The notes under the pieces are model-generated. The model had not been told where the DNA came from. It was given only the letters and a program-made list of their open reading frames with translations, and ran no database searches. 64,000 nt of DNA, from the NCBI RefSeq assembly GCF_014646375.1, contig NZ_BMNI01000006.1:1-64000 (forward strand), in the 5' to 3' direction. Both the position numbers and the translations under genes were made by a program. This DNA comes from Nocardioides phosphati (GTDB taxonomy: Bacteria > Actinomycetota > Actinomycetes > Propionibacteriales > Nocardioidaceae). Shown one piece after another: positions 8,101-15,949 of this stretch (position 1 is its first letter; each line of letters starts with the position of its first letter).

Positions 8101-8127
8101 GAGGGGGCCTTGCGGCAAGGCCCCCTC
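8101..8127. repeat. perfect 12-bp hairpin in a divergent promoter region
   Basis: Arms 8101-8112 and 8116-8127 are fully complementary around a three-base loop. It has the shape of a terminator but sits between two divergent genes, 18 bases upstream of the minus-strand start at 8083 and 67 bases upstream of the plus-strand start at 8195, so it terminates neither. It may act in a 5' leader or as a protein site. Confidence 0.6.
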
Positions 8128-8194
8128 GGTGCCCCACACTGCTCGCTCTGCCGCCATCGGGGCGCGGCGGGGAAGGCATGACGAGGGGGAGTGC

Positions 8195-9640
8195 ATGGCT
8201 GACGTGACGATCGTGGGCGCCGGACCGACGGGCCTGATGCTGGCGGGAGAGCTGGCGCTGGCCGGGGTGGACGTCGCCGTCCTCGAACGGCGTACGACGA
8301 CGGAGCTGGTGGGCTCGCGGGCCCGCGGCTTCCACGGGCGGACGGTGGAGCTCTTCGACCAGCGGGGGATCGCGGAGCGGTTCCTCGAGGCGGGCATGAC
8401 GGCCCAGGTGCTGAGCTTCGCCAACCTGCCGCTCGACGTCGCCGCGCTGCCGAGCCGGCACGCCTACACGGTGGGCATCCCGCAGGCGGAGGTCGAGCGG
8501 ATCCTGCTGGAGTGGATCACCGAGCTGGGTGTCGCGGTGACGCGCGGCGTGGAGGTCACCGGCTTCACGCAGGACGCCGACGGCGTGCGCCTGGAGACGA
8601 GCGCCGGGCCGCTCACCTCGGCGTACGTGGTCGGCACCGACGGCGGGCGCAGCGTCGTCCGCAAGGGCGCGGGCATCGACTTCGTCGGCGCCGAGCCGAC
8701 GCGCAGCCACCTGATCGCGGAGGTGTCGATCACCGAGCCCGCCGAGACCGGCATGGGCATCGACGAGCTCGGCATCCACGCGATCAACGTCCAGCCGGAC
8801 GGCACGAGCGCAGGCGTGGTCGTCACGGAGCTCGAGGTCGGCACCGACGAGCCGACCCTGGACGACCTCCGCGCTGCGATGCTCGGCGCGTGGGGCACCG
8901 ACTTCGGGGTGCACGACCCGACGTCGCTGTCACGCTTCACCGACGCGACGCGGCAGGCGGTCGGCTACCGCGACGGCCGGGTGCTGATCGCCGGCGACGC
9001 GGCTCACACGCACCCGCCGGTCGCCGGCCAGGGCATCGGGCTCGGGGTCGGCGACGCCGTGAACCTCGGCTGGAAGCTCGCCCAGGTCGCGCGCGGGCAG
9101 TCACCCGCCGAGCTGCTCGACAGCTATCAGGCCGAGCGGCACCCCGTGACCGAGCGCATCCTCGACAACGTGATGACGCAGGCCTGGCTGCAGCGCAGCG
9201 ACCGGCGGACGGACGCGGTGCGTCGCACGTTCGCGGAGCTGATGCGGGGCGACGAGGCACGCACCCGGATGGCCGGGCTGCTCTCCGGCCTGGACGCCGC
9301 CTACGACCTCGGCGAGGGGCACCCGCTGCTCGGGCGGAGGATGCCGGACCTCGACCTGGTCGTCGAGGGCCGCCCGGTGCGGGCCTACGAGCTCCTGCGT
9401 CCGGCCAGGCCGGTCCTGCTCGACCTCGGCGCGACGCCGGACCTGGCGCCGCGGGCGGGCGTCGAGCTCCACCACGCGGCGTACGACGGGGAGTGGGTGC
9501 TGCCGGTCGTCGGCGAGGTGAGCGCACCGACCGCGGTGCTGATCCGGCCGGACGGCCACGTGGCGTGGGTCGGTGAGGGCTCCGAGGACGGTCTCGGCGA
9601 GGCCGTCGCCACGTGGTTCGGAGGGGGAGTCCTCAGTTGA
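8195..9640 (+). CDS. FAD-dependent aromatic monooxygenase (PHBH-like)
   Basis: 481 residues. The N-terminal dinucleotide fold is TIVGAGPTGLMLAGELALAG with an acidic end at LERR; the middle motif is VVGTDGGRSVVRKGAG and the second FAD motif is VLIAGDAAHTHPPVAGQGIG around residue 270. A C-terminal thioredoxin-like extension (from about 380) is typical of flavoprotein hydroxylases in polyketide and aromatic catabolism such as the RdmE/PgaE group. It would hydroxylate an aromatic ring using NAD(P)H and oxygen. GAGGGGGAG gives a strong ribosome site before the ATG at 8195. No pathway neighbours, so the substrate is open. Confidence 0.88.
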   Translation: MADVTIVGAGPTGLMLAGELALAGVDVAVLERRTTTELVGSRARGFHGRTVELFDQRGIAERFLEAGMTAQVLSFANLPLDVAALPSRHAYTVGIPQAEVERILLEWITELGVAVTRGVEVTGFTQDADGVRLETSAGPLTSAYVVGTDGGRSVVRKGAGIDFVGAEPTRSHLIAEVSITEPAETGMGIDELGIHAINVQPDGTSAGVVVTELEVGTDEPTLDDLRAAMLGAWGTDFGVHDPTSLSRFTDATRQAVGYRDGRVLIAGDAAHTHPPVAGQGIGLGVGDAVNLGWKLAQVARGQSPAELLDSYQAERHPVTERILDNVMTQAWLQRSDRRTDAVRRTFAELMRGDEARTRMAGLLSGLDAAYDLGEGHPLLGRRMPDLDLVVEGRPVRAYELLRPARPVLLDLGATPDLAPRAGVELHHAAYDGEWVLPVVGEVSAPTAVLIRPDGHVAWVGEGSEDGLGEAVATWFGGGVLS

Positions 9641-9983
9641 GGACGACGTCCCACATCCGCACGGCGGCGGCGAGCACCTTGCCCGGGACGTCGGGGTTGG
9701 CGAGGCCACCGAAGAAGAACGCGTTGCCGCGCAGGGGACCGCTGCCCTGCCAACCGAGCACGCGGGCCAGGTCGGTCGCGGGATGGTTCTCGTGCTGCGA
9801 GGCCTGCTCCAGGCAGGCCTGCCAGTCGACGCCGCGGAAGGCGCCGCCGATCAGCATGCCGCACTCGCGGTCCAGGAACGAGACCTCGACGAGGCCGTCC
9901 GTACGGACCATCAGTCCCTGAGTGGGCCGCGTATGTTGCGGGTCTGTGCTGGTGTCACTGCTTGTGCTCACGGGAGCCTCCAT
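9633..9983 (-). CDS. hypothetical protein downstream of the siderophore operon
   Basis: About 116 residues starting at MEAPVSTSSDTS. The core reads GLVEVSFLDRECGMLIGGAFRGVDW, then an Asn/His-containing helix and LRGNAFFFGGLANPDVPGKVL. No family recognised and no signal peptide. It lies 124 bases beyond the end of the siderophore synthetase on the same strand, so it might be read through, but nothing links it functionally. Its 3' end overlaps the convergent monooxygenase by eight bases. The start is uncertain. Confidence 0.55.
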   Translation of the reverse strand: MEAPVSTSSDTSTDPQHTRPTQGLMVRTDGLVEVSFLDRECGMLIGGAFRGVDWQACLEQASQHENHPATDLARVLGWQGSGPLRGNAFFFGGLANPDVPGKVLAAAVRMWDVVLN

Positions 9984-10107
9984 CCGGGCCCCACGTCGGT
10001 TGTAAAAGGGACTTCCCTCTAGACGGTACGCCCCCTTGCCCCACAAGGCACCCACGGCACGGCAACAACCCGGATCCTCCGGCTGCGGCGATCACGCCCG
10101 GGCCCGC

Positions 10108-12387
10108 TCAATCCGGGCTGGCAACCGGGTTGGCAACTGGGTTGGGCAGCGTGCCGGCGAAGATCAGCGACTCGGCCTGGTCGGCCAGGTCCACCATCTG
10201 CAAGGTGTTGCGCAGCTGGAGCCGGTTGAGGCACGAGTGGCGGAACTCCGGTCGCAGGAGGTCGTAGCGCTCCACCGCCTCCGCCAGCTCCGGGTGGTCC
10301 GCCGCGTGGTCGACGATGCAGCCGCGGACCTCCGCCCAGAACGCTGCCTCGGGCAGCACGCCGTCGAGGTCGAGGAGCGCGCCGAGGTGGCGCAGGAACC
10401 CGTCGAAGACGTCGGTGTGGATCGCCAGCGCCTTCACGTCGTCGGGCACGTCACACCGGACCCGCTCCACCTCGGGCGGGAGCTCCAGGGTCCCCATGAC
10501 CGCCATCTCCTCGCCGATGTCCTTCATCAACATGCGCACCGGCGCCCCGTCGCGCAGCACCATGATCAGGTTCTCGCCGTGCGGCATGAAGACCAGGTCG
10601 TAGGCGAGCAGGCAGTGCACGAGCGGGCGCAGGTAGGCGTCGAGATAGGTCCTGACCCACGTGCGTGGCTCCAGGCCCGAGGCGCGCACCAGCTCCGCGG
10701 CGTACGACGTGCCCGCGGCGTCGCGGTGGAGGAGGGCCGCCATCGTGGCCGCCTGCTCGTTCGCCCCGAGCCGCGGGACGAGGCTCTCGCGCCACAGCGC
10801 GGCAACCATCTTCCTGTGCGCCGACGGCTCGGGCAGCGTGTGGAAGACATCGCCGGTCCAGCCGGCGGCGGCCAGCTCCCGCAGCACGCCGAAGCCCCGC
10901 TCCTTCAGCTCGACGTCGGCCTCGACGAGGTCGGCCACCCAGTCGTTGATCGCCGGCGTCGCCCGCATGTAGGCGGGGGAGAGGCCGCGCATGAACCCCA
11001 TGTTCTGGATCGACAGCGCCGTCTTCACGTAGTGCCGCTCGGGGCGGCTGCTGTTGAAGTAGGTCCGGATGGACTGTTGCGGCCGGTAGGCGTCGTTGCC
11101 CTCGCCGACCAGCACGAGCGAACGCCGCGCGACGTCGGGGGCGAAGGTCACCGCGAGCTTGTGCCGCCACTGCCAGGGGTGGACGGGGAGGTAGCGGTAG
11201 TCGGCTGGGTCCAGCTGCTGGCTCCGCAGCACGTCGGCGAAGCGCGTCAGTGTCTCGGCGCCGAGCTCGTCGTCGTAGAGGCTCGCCTCGTGCGCCCCAC
11301 GACCGACGGCGATGTGCGACTGGTCCTTCCGGACCGCCACCCACAGCAGCCGCAGGTCGTTGCTCGTCTCCGGAGCCCAGCGCGCGTGGTCCTCGACGTC
11401 GAACCCGATCCGCCCGTTGTTGGCGACGAACGCCGGGTGCCCCTCGCTCATCGCGCCCTCCACCGTCTGGTGGTCGGCCGCGACCAGGTCAGCCGCGCTC
11501 AGCGTCTGGTGCTCGAGCTTCCAGCAGGCGCTGGCCAGGGTCGCGGCCAGCTCCTCGAGGTACGTCGGCAGCAGCTGCGCCGGGATGCCGAGGTCGCGTG
11601 CGAACTCGGCCACGAACGCCTGCGCGTCGACGGGCGCCTCGGCCCCTCCGACCGTGCGGGTGATCGACGCCGGCTGCACGGCCCAGTGCTCGAGGGCGAA
11701 GCGCCGGGCCTCGAAGGTCCACCGCGAGGTCGGCCCCTCGAGGGAGTAGGTCGTGGCGCTCGCTCCCCGCGCCGGCGACAGCAGTCGCTCGTGGCTGAAC
11801 TCGCCGATCGCCTTCGCGACCAGGTGCCGGCTGGCGCGCTCGAGGTTCTCCGGGCGCAGATGGCTGGCGGCGAAGGCCTCGCGCGTGCAGACCGAGAGCA
11901 TGGCGGTCTTCTCGCCCAGCCCGACCTCGCGCAGCTCCACGAAGCCGGCGTCGGTGTTCTTCCGCCGGATCGGCAGGTTGCGCGCATCCGGCTCGACCAC
12001 CACGCGGCGTACGGCGGGATCGGCGAAGCAGTGCCGCATCACCGCGCGGAAGGCGGCGGTGGTCAGGCCCGGCACCGGCTCGGCAGCAGGCGGCGCGACC
12101 AGCACGTGCATGCCGAGGTCACCCGGCGCGAGCTCGGGGAGGTGCGCGATCCCGGCGAGGTCGGATCGCAACGGGTCGTAGGTCTCGCAGAGGAACGCCG
12201 GCTCGCCGTCGACCCGGCCCAGCCAGGCGTCGTGGTGCGGGTGCGCGGCGATCTCGTCGTACGCCGCCCTCGTTTCCTCGGGCGTGCAGCCGAGCATCAT
12301 CCAGTACGCCGAGCGCGGGTGCGTGACCCACGCATGGACGGTGGTGAGGTGCTCGTCGATGTGCAGCGGCTCGATCGTGATCCTCAT
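10108..12387 (-). CDS. desCD: fused GNAT acyltransferase-IucA/IucC siderophore synthetase
   Basis: 759 residues. Residues 1-175 form a GNAT-type acyltransferase of the IucB/DesC kind (opening IEPLHIDEHL, later VVVEPDARNLPIRRKNTDAGF). From about 185 onward is an NIS synthetase: EGHPAFVANNGRIGFDVEDH for nucleotide binding, PVHPWQWRHK, SIRTYFNSSRPERHYVKTAL, HGENLIMVLRDG and MLMKDIGEE, ending in a FhuF-like region. It would acylate N-hydroxycadaverine and then condense the units into a desferrioxamine-like hydroxamate. In Streptomyces these steps are separate DesC and DesD; here one chain does both. The C-terminus carries a short NPVA tandem repeat. Start overlaps the hydroxylase stop by four bases. 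Confidence 0.92.
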   Translation of the reverse strand: MRITIEPLHIDEHLTTVHAWVTHPRSAYWMMLGCTPEETRAAYDEIAAHPHHDAWLGRVDGEPAFLCETYDPLRSDLAGIAHLPELAPGDLGMHVLVAPPAAEPVPGLTTAAFRAVMRHCFADPAVRRVVVEPDARNLPIRRKNTDAGFVELREVGLGEKTAMLSVCTREAFAASHLRPENLERASRHLVAKAIGEFSHERLLSPARGASATTYSLEGPTSRWTFEARRFALEHWAVQPASITRTVGGAEAPVDAQAFVAEFARDLGIPAQLLPTYLEELAATLASACWKLEHQTLSAADLVAADHQTVEGAMSEGHPAFVANNGRIGFDVEDHARWAPETSNDLRLLWVAVRKDQSHIAVGRGAHEASLYDDELGAETLTRFADVLRSQQLDPADYRYLPVHPWQWRHKLAVTFAPDVARRSLVLVGEGNDAYRPQQSIRTYFNSSRPERHYVKTALSIQNMGFMRGLSPAYMRATPAINDWVADLVEADVELKERGFGVLRELAAAGWTGDVFHTLPEPSAHRKMVAALWRESLVPRLGANEQAATMAALLHRDAAGTSYAAELVRASGLEPRTWVRTYLDAYLRPLVHCLLAYDLVFMPHGENLIMVLRDGAPVRMLMKDIGEEMAVMGTLELPPEVERVRCDVPDDVKALAIHTDVFDGFLRHLGALLDLDGVLPEAAFWAEVRGCIVDHAADHPELAEAVERYDLLRPEFRHSCLNRLQLRNTLQMVDLADQAESLIFAGTLPNPVANPVASPD

Positions 12388-13712
12388 CGGGCCGCCTCCG
12401 TCACGGTGTGCCCGCTCCGGAACCTGTCCGGCACGCCGAACTCCTGGAAGGCGATCCGCTTCTCCACCGGGTAGACCTCGCGGCCGAGGATGCTGTTGAG
12501 GATCACCGAGTTGCGGAAGGCGCCCATGCCGAGGTCGGGCGCGACGAAGCCATGGGTGTGCTCCTCGCCGTTCTGTACGAAGAGCTCACCCGGTGTCACC
12601 CCGACGTCGTACGTCGAGGACGCGGTGTAGCGCCCCCGGTCGTCGAGGCGGACCCGCTCCTTGATGCCGTCGAGGAAGGCGGGCAGGACGGGGCGGTAGC
12701 CGGTGGCGAGGACGACGGCGCCGGTGGTGACGGCGTACGCCTCGCCGGTCTCGGTGTGCCGGAACTGCAGGCGGTGGCCCGCGCCGGTCGAGGTCGTCGC
12801 CACCAGCTCGCTCGCCGTCAGCAGGGTGGTGTCCGGGCTGCCCTCGATCGAGCGGGTGTAGAGCAGCTCGTGGATCGCGGTGACGGTGTCGCTGCTGATG
12901 CCCTTGTAGAGCTGCTGGTGGTCCTCGAGCAGGCGGGCCCGCTGGTCCTCGGAGAGACCCTGGAAGTAGGCGGTGTACTCCGGCGAGGTCAGCTCGAGCG
13001 TGAGACGGGTGTACTCCATGGGGAAGAACCGCGGGCTCCGCGTCACCCAGGTCAGGTGGTAGCCGTGGTCGGGCTGCGCGGTCAGCAGGTCGAGGTAGAC
13101 CTCGGCCGCCGACTGGCCGCTGCCGACGACCGTGATGCTCTCCTGCTGCACGAGCTCGTCGCGATGCGTGAGGTAGTCGGCGGCGTGGAGGGCGCTCGTC
13201 GGAGCCGTCGACACCAGCTGCCGCGCACATTCCGGGAGGTACGGCGGGGTGCCGGTGCCGAGGACCAGCCGCCTGCCGCTCACGACCTCGCCGGAGGCCG
13301 AGCGGACGACGTACACGCCGCCGTCGTACGTCACGGACGCGACGGCGAAGCCGAACCGGACCCGGCCTGCGGCCTCGAGCTGGCCAGCGACCCACTGGCA
13401 GTACTGGTTGTACTCGCGGCGGTGGGGGAGGAAGGCCTCGCGGATGTAGAAGGGGTAGAGCCGGCCGGTCTGCTTCAGCCAGTTCAGGAAGCTGTACCGC
13501 GACGTCGGGTCGGCGAGCGAGACGACGTCGGCCAGGAAGGGCACCTGGAGCGTCGCGTCCTCGAACATCAGCCCGGGATGCCAGTCGAAGCCGTCGTGGG
13601 CCTCGACGAAGACCGCATCCAGCTCGGTGACGGGAGCTGACAGGGCGGCGAGGCCGAGGTTGAACGGACCGAGTCCGATGCCGACGAGGTCATGCACGTG
13701 CGAGCCGCTCAT
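12384..13712 (-). CDS. desB: lysine/diamine N-hydroxylase of siderophore biosynthesis
   Basis: 442 residues, a flavin-dependent N-monooxygenase of the IucD/DesB family. FAD site GIGLGPFNLGLAAL at residues 12-25; HPGLMFEDATLQVPFLADVVSLADPTSRYSFLNWL is the diagnostic substrate-side block; NADPH site VVGSGQSAAEVYLDLL; late motif VVLATGYRPVLP. It would hydroxylate a terminal amine, here most likely cadaverine made by the upstream decarboxylase. The ATG shares one base with the decarboxylase stop (TGATG) and its stop overlaps the synthetase start, so the three genes are one tightly coupled operon. Confidence 0.93.
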   Translation of the reverse strand: MSGSHVHDLVGIGLGPFNLGLAALSAPVTELDAVFVEAHDGFDWHPGLMFEDATLQVPFLADVVSLADPTSRYSFLNWLKQTGRLYPFYIREAFLPHRREYNQYCQWVAGQLEAAGRVRFGFAVASVTYDGGVYVVRSASGEVVSGRRLVLGTGTPPYLPECARQLVSTAPTSALHAADYLTHRDELVQQESITVVGSGQSAAEVYLDLLTAQPDHGYHLTWVTRSPRFFPMEYTRLTLELTSPEYTAYFQGLSEDQRARLLEDHQQLYKGISSDTVTAIHELLYTRSIEGSPDTTLLTASELVATTSTGAGHRLQFRHTETGEAYAVTTGAVVLATGYRPVLPAFLDGIKERVRLDDRGRYTASSTYDVGVTPGELFVQNGEEHTHGFVAPDLGMGAFRNSVILNSILGREVYPVEKRIAFQEFGVPDRFRSGHTVTEAAR

Positions 13713-15214
13713 CACGCCACCTCCGCCGCGACGCTGGTGAGCTCCCGGCCGAGCGCGCGGGCCGTGTCGACGACGTCGAGCAGCTCCTCGGCCGTCGCCT
13801 TCGGGTTGAGCAGGGTGAGCTTGAGGAACTGGCGCCCCTCGACCCTGGTGGCGGCCACGACCGCGCGGCCCGAGGACCACAGCGCGGCGCGGATCCGTCG
13901 GTTGACCTCACCCAGAGGCTCCTCGTCGAGGCCGGGCGCCGCGTAGCGGAAGACGACCGTCGACAGCTGCGAGGGCGCGACGGTCTCGATGTCGTCCATC
14001 AGGGCGAGCCGGTCGTGGACCTCGCGGGCGAGGTCGATGACGGCGTCGAAGTACGCACCGAGGCCGTCGGGCCCCATCACGCGCAGCGTCATCCAGAGCT
14101 TCACCGCGTCGAAGCGGCGGGTGGTCTGCAGGGACTTGTCGACCTGGTTGGGGTTCTCCGACTCCTGCGGGTTGAGGTAGTCGGCGTACCAGGAGGCGTG
14201 CTGCATCGTCGCGAGGTCACGCACGATCAGCGCGCTCGAGGAGACCGGCTGGAACCACGACTTGTGGAAGTCGATCGTCACCGAGTCGGAGCGCTCGATG
14301 CCGGCGAGGAGGTGCCGGTACCGCGGCGAGGCGAGCAGCCCTCCTCCGTACGCCGCGTCGACGTGGAACCACGCGTCGTAGGGGCGGCAGGCGTCGGCGA
14401 TCTCGTCGAGCGGGTCGATGGCGCCGAAGTCGGTGGTGCCGGCGGTGGCGACGACGGCGGCCGGGACCAGGCCGTCGGCGACACAGTCGGCGAGCATCCG
14501 CTCGAGCGCGTCGACGTCCATGCGGCGGGCAGCGTCGGTCGGCACGGCGATCGCGGCGGCGTCGCCCAGGCCGAGCAGGCGCGCGGACTTGGCGATCGAG
14601 AAGTGGCTGTCGGCCGAGGTGAAGAACCGGAGCCGTTCCAGCGGTACGCCGCGGAGCTGGGCCTCGCCGCGCGCCAGGAGCAGCGCCTGGAGGTTCGATT
14701 GGCTGCCGCCGCTGGTGAAGACGCCGTCCCGCATGCCCTCCGGGTAGCCCGCACGGGCGGCCGTCCAGTCGATGAGGTGGCGCTCGATGAACGTGCCGCC
14801 GACCGACTGGTCGAAGGTGTCCATCGAGGTGTTGACCGCGGCCATGAGCAGCTCGGCCGCGAGCGCCGGGATGACGACGGGGCAGTTGAGGTGTGCGGCG
14901 TACGTCGTGTCGTGGAACCAGACCGCGTCGGCGAGCCACAGGTCCCGGACCTCGGTCAGCGCGGCAGTCACGTCGCCCAGCGGCGCGTCGAGGTCGACGC
15001 CGGTGACCGGAGCGGCCGCCGCGGCGGGGGAGAGGCCGGTGACCGGACCCTCGACCGTGGCGAGCTGGTCGAGGAGGAGCCGCAGCGCGTCGGTCACCGC
15101 AGAGGCGTAGCGGCCGGCGTTGTCGGGGTGGAAGAGCTGCGCGTACCCCGCGGACTCCGCGGCACGGGGGCGCGGCACCGACGGGGGCGGCGGGTCGAAC
15201 GAGGGCGTGGTCAT
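13712..15214 (-). CDS. desA: PLP-dependent decarboxylase of siderophore biosynthesis
   Basis: 500 residues, group II pyridoxal-dependent decarboxylase. The PLP Asp/His region is WFHVDAAYGGGLLASPRY and the Schiff-base lysine is in TIDFHKSWFQPVSSSA. The family includes diaminobutyrate, glutamate and DesA-type lysine decarboxylases. Being first in an operon with an N-hydroxylase and an NIS synthetase points to lysine decarboxylation to cadaverine. A good ribosome site (GGGAGG) precedes the ATG. The two iron boxes just upstream imply iron-responsive repression. Confidence 0.9.
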   Translation of the reverse strand: MTTPSFDPPPPSVPRPRAAESAGYAQLFHPDNAGRYASAVTDALRLLLDQLATVEGPVTGLSPAAAAAPVTGVDLDAPLGDVTAALTEVRDLWLADAVWFHDTTYAAHLNCPVVIPALAAELLMAAVNTSMDTFDQSVGGTFIERHLIDWTAARAGYPEGMRDGVFTSGGSQSNLQALLLARGEAQLRGVPLERLRFFTSADSHFSIAKSARLLGLGDAAAIAVPTDAARRMDVDALERMLADCVADGLVPAAVVATAGTTDFGAIDPLDEIADACRPYDAWFHVDAAYGGGLLASPRYRHLLAGIERSDSVTIDFHKSWFQPVSSSALIVRDLATMQHASWYADYLNPQESENPNQVDKSLQTTRRFDAVKLWMTLRVMGPDGLGAYFDAVIDLAREVHDRLALMDDIETVAPSQLSTVVFRYAAPGLDEEPLGEVNRRIRAALWSSGRAVVAATRVEGRQFLKLTLLNPKATAEELLDVVDTARALGRELTSVAAEVA

Positions 15215-15235
15215 GGGGTCCTCCCGAGATACGAG

Positions 15236-15254
15236 TTAGGTAAGGCAGGCCTAA
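15236..15254 (-). promoter_or_regulatory. iron box 1 (DtxR/IdeR/DmdR-type operator)
   Basis: TTAGGTAAGGCAGGCCTAA matches 15 of 19 positions of the actinobacterial iron-box consensus TTAGGTTAGGCTAACCTAA. It starts 22 bases upstream of the siderophore decarboxylase ATG, so an Fe2+-loaded DtxR-family repressor could block the promoter. Confidence 0.75.
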
Positions 15255-15270
15255 GTAAGGCTTACCTTAC
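15252..15270 (-). promoter_or_regulatory. iron box 2, overlapping iron box 1
   Basis: Read on the minus strand this gives TAAGGTAAGCCTTACTTAG when allowing one base of register, about 13 of 19 matches to the same consensus. It shares a few bases with the first box, giving a tandem site that two repressor dimers could occupy side by side. The divergent plus-strand gene at 15365 is nearly 100 bases away and need not be affected. Confidence 0.55.
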
Positions 15271-15364
15271 TCATGAGGACGTGGTGCTCTGCAACCCCGC
15301 CCTCTCCGACGTACGGGTCCTCTGCTGTGGCCGACGTCCGCGGCCGGCGTGAAACACTGAGCGC

Positions 15365-15949
15365 ATGCGCAAGACCCCGTTCGACGCCGCCAGCTCCGAC
15401 TCCGCCCTCAAGCGGGCGATCGAGCGCACCGGCTACTACCCCGAGGTGGTCTTCGACGGAGTCGCCACCGCGCTCGCCGGCGAGGAGATCGTGGACTTCC
15501 ACGTCCACCACGAGCCGACGATCGAGCACGACGAGGTGCGCCGCCACATCACCGTGGTCGTCCTCACGCCGAGCCGGCTGATCCTCGCCCACACCGACGA
15601 GCACGGCGGCGACGACCTGCTGCCGCACCCCTACACGTCGACGTCGACCGAGGCGATCGCCCTGAGCTCGGTCAAGTCAGTCGTCGTCACGCGCATGGTC
15701 ACCAACCCCGACCGCGGCGCCCAGCCGGCCGCCGAGGCCGTGCTGACCATCGGCTGGGGCGGCGTCGGCCGCATCGACCTCGAGCCCGCCGGCTGCAACG
15801 ACCCCAACTGCGACGCCGACCACGGCTACACCGGCGTCCTCGCCTCCGACGACTTCTCGCTCCGCGTCTCGGCCGCTGCCGAGGGCCAGGCCGAGGTCGA
15901 CCGGCTGCTCGCCTTCGCGGCCTCGCTCTCGGCCCACACGCAGGGATGA
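15365..15949 (+). CDS. DUF5998 family protein
   Basis: 194 residues, predicted soluble. Strand-rich sequence with HVHHEPTIEHDEVRRHITVVVLTPSRLILAHTDEH and a conserved-looking CNDPNCDADHGYTG loop, matching the actinobacterial DUF5998 family as I recall it. Function unknown; the Cys-x4-Cys pair with nearby His could bind metal. It overlaps the next gene by ATGA, and such proteins are commonly found beside a nucleotide-pyrophosphatase-like enzyme, as here. Confidence 0.72.
   Translation: MRKTPFDAASSDSALKRAIERTGYYPEVVFDGVATALAGEEIVDFHVHHEPTIEHDEVRRHITVVVLTPSRLILAHTDEHGGDDLLPHPYTSTSTEAIALSSVKSVVVTRMVTNPDRGAQPAAEAVLTIGWGGVGRIDLEPAGCNDPNCDADHGYTGVLASDDFSLRVSAAAEGQAEVDRLLAFAASLSAHTQG

Noticed and set aside
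10108..15270. Aerobactin rather than desferrioxamine-type product
   Set aside because: Aerobactin needs two IucA/IucC synthetases; here there is one, plus a decarboxylase as in the desferrioxamine pathway.
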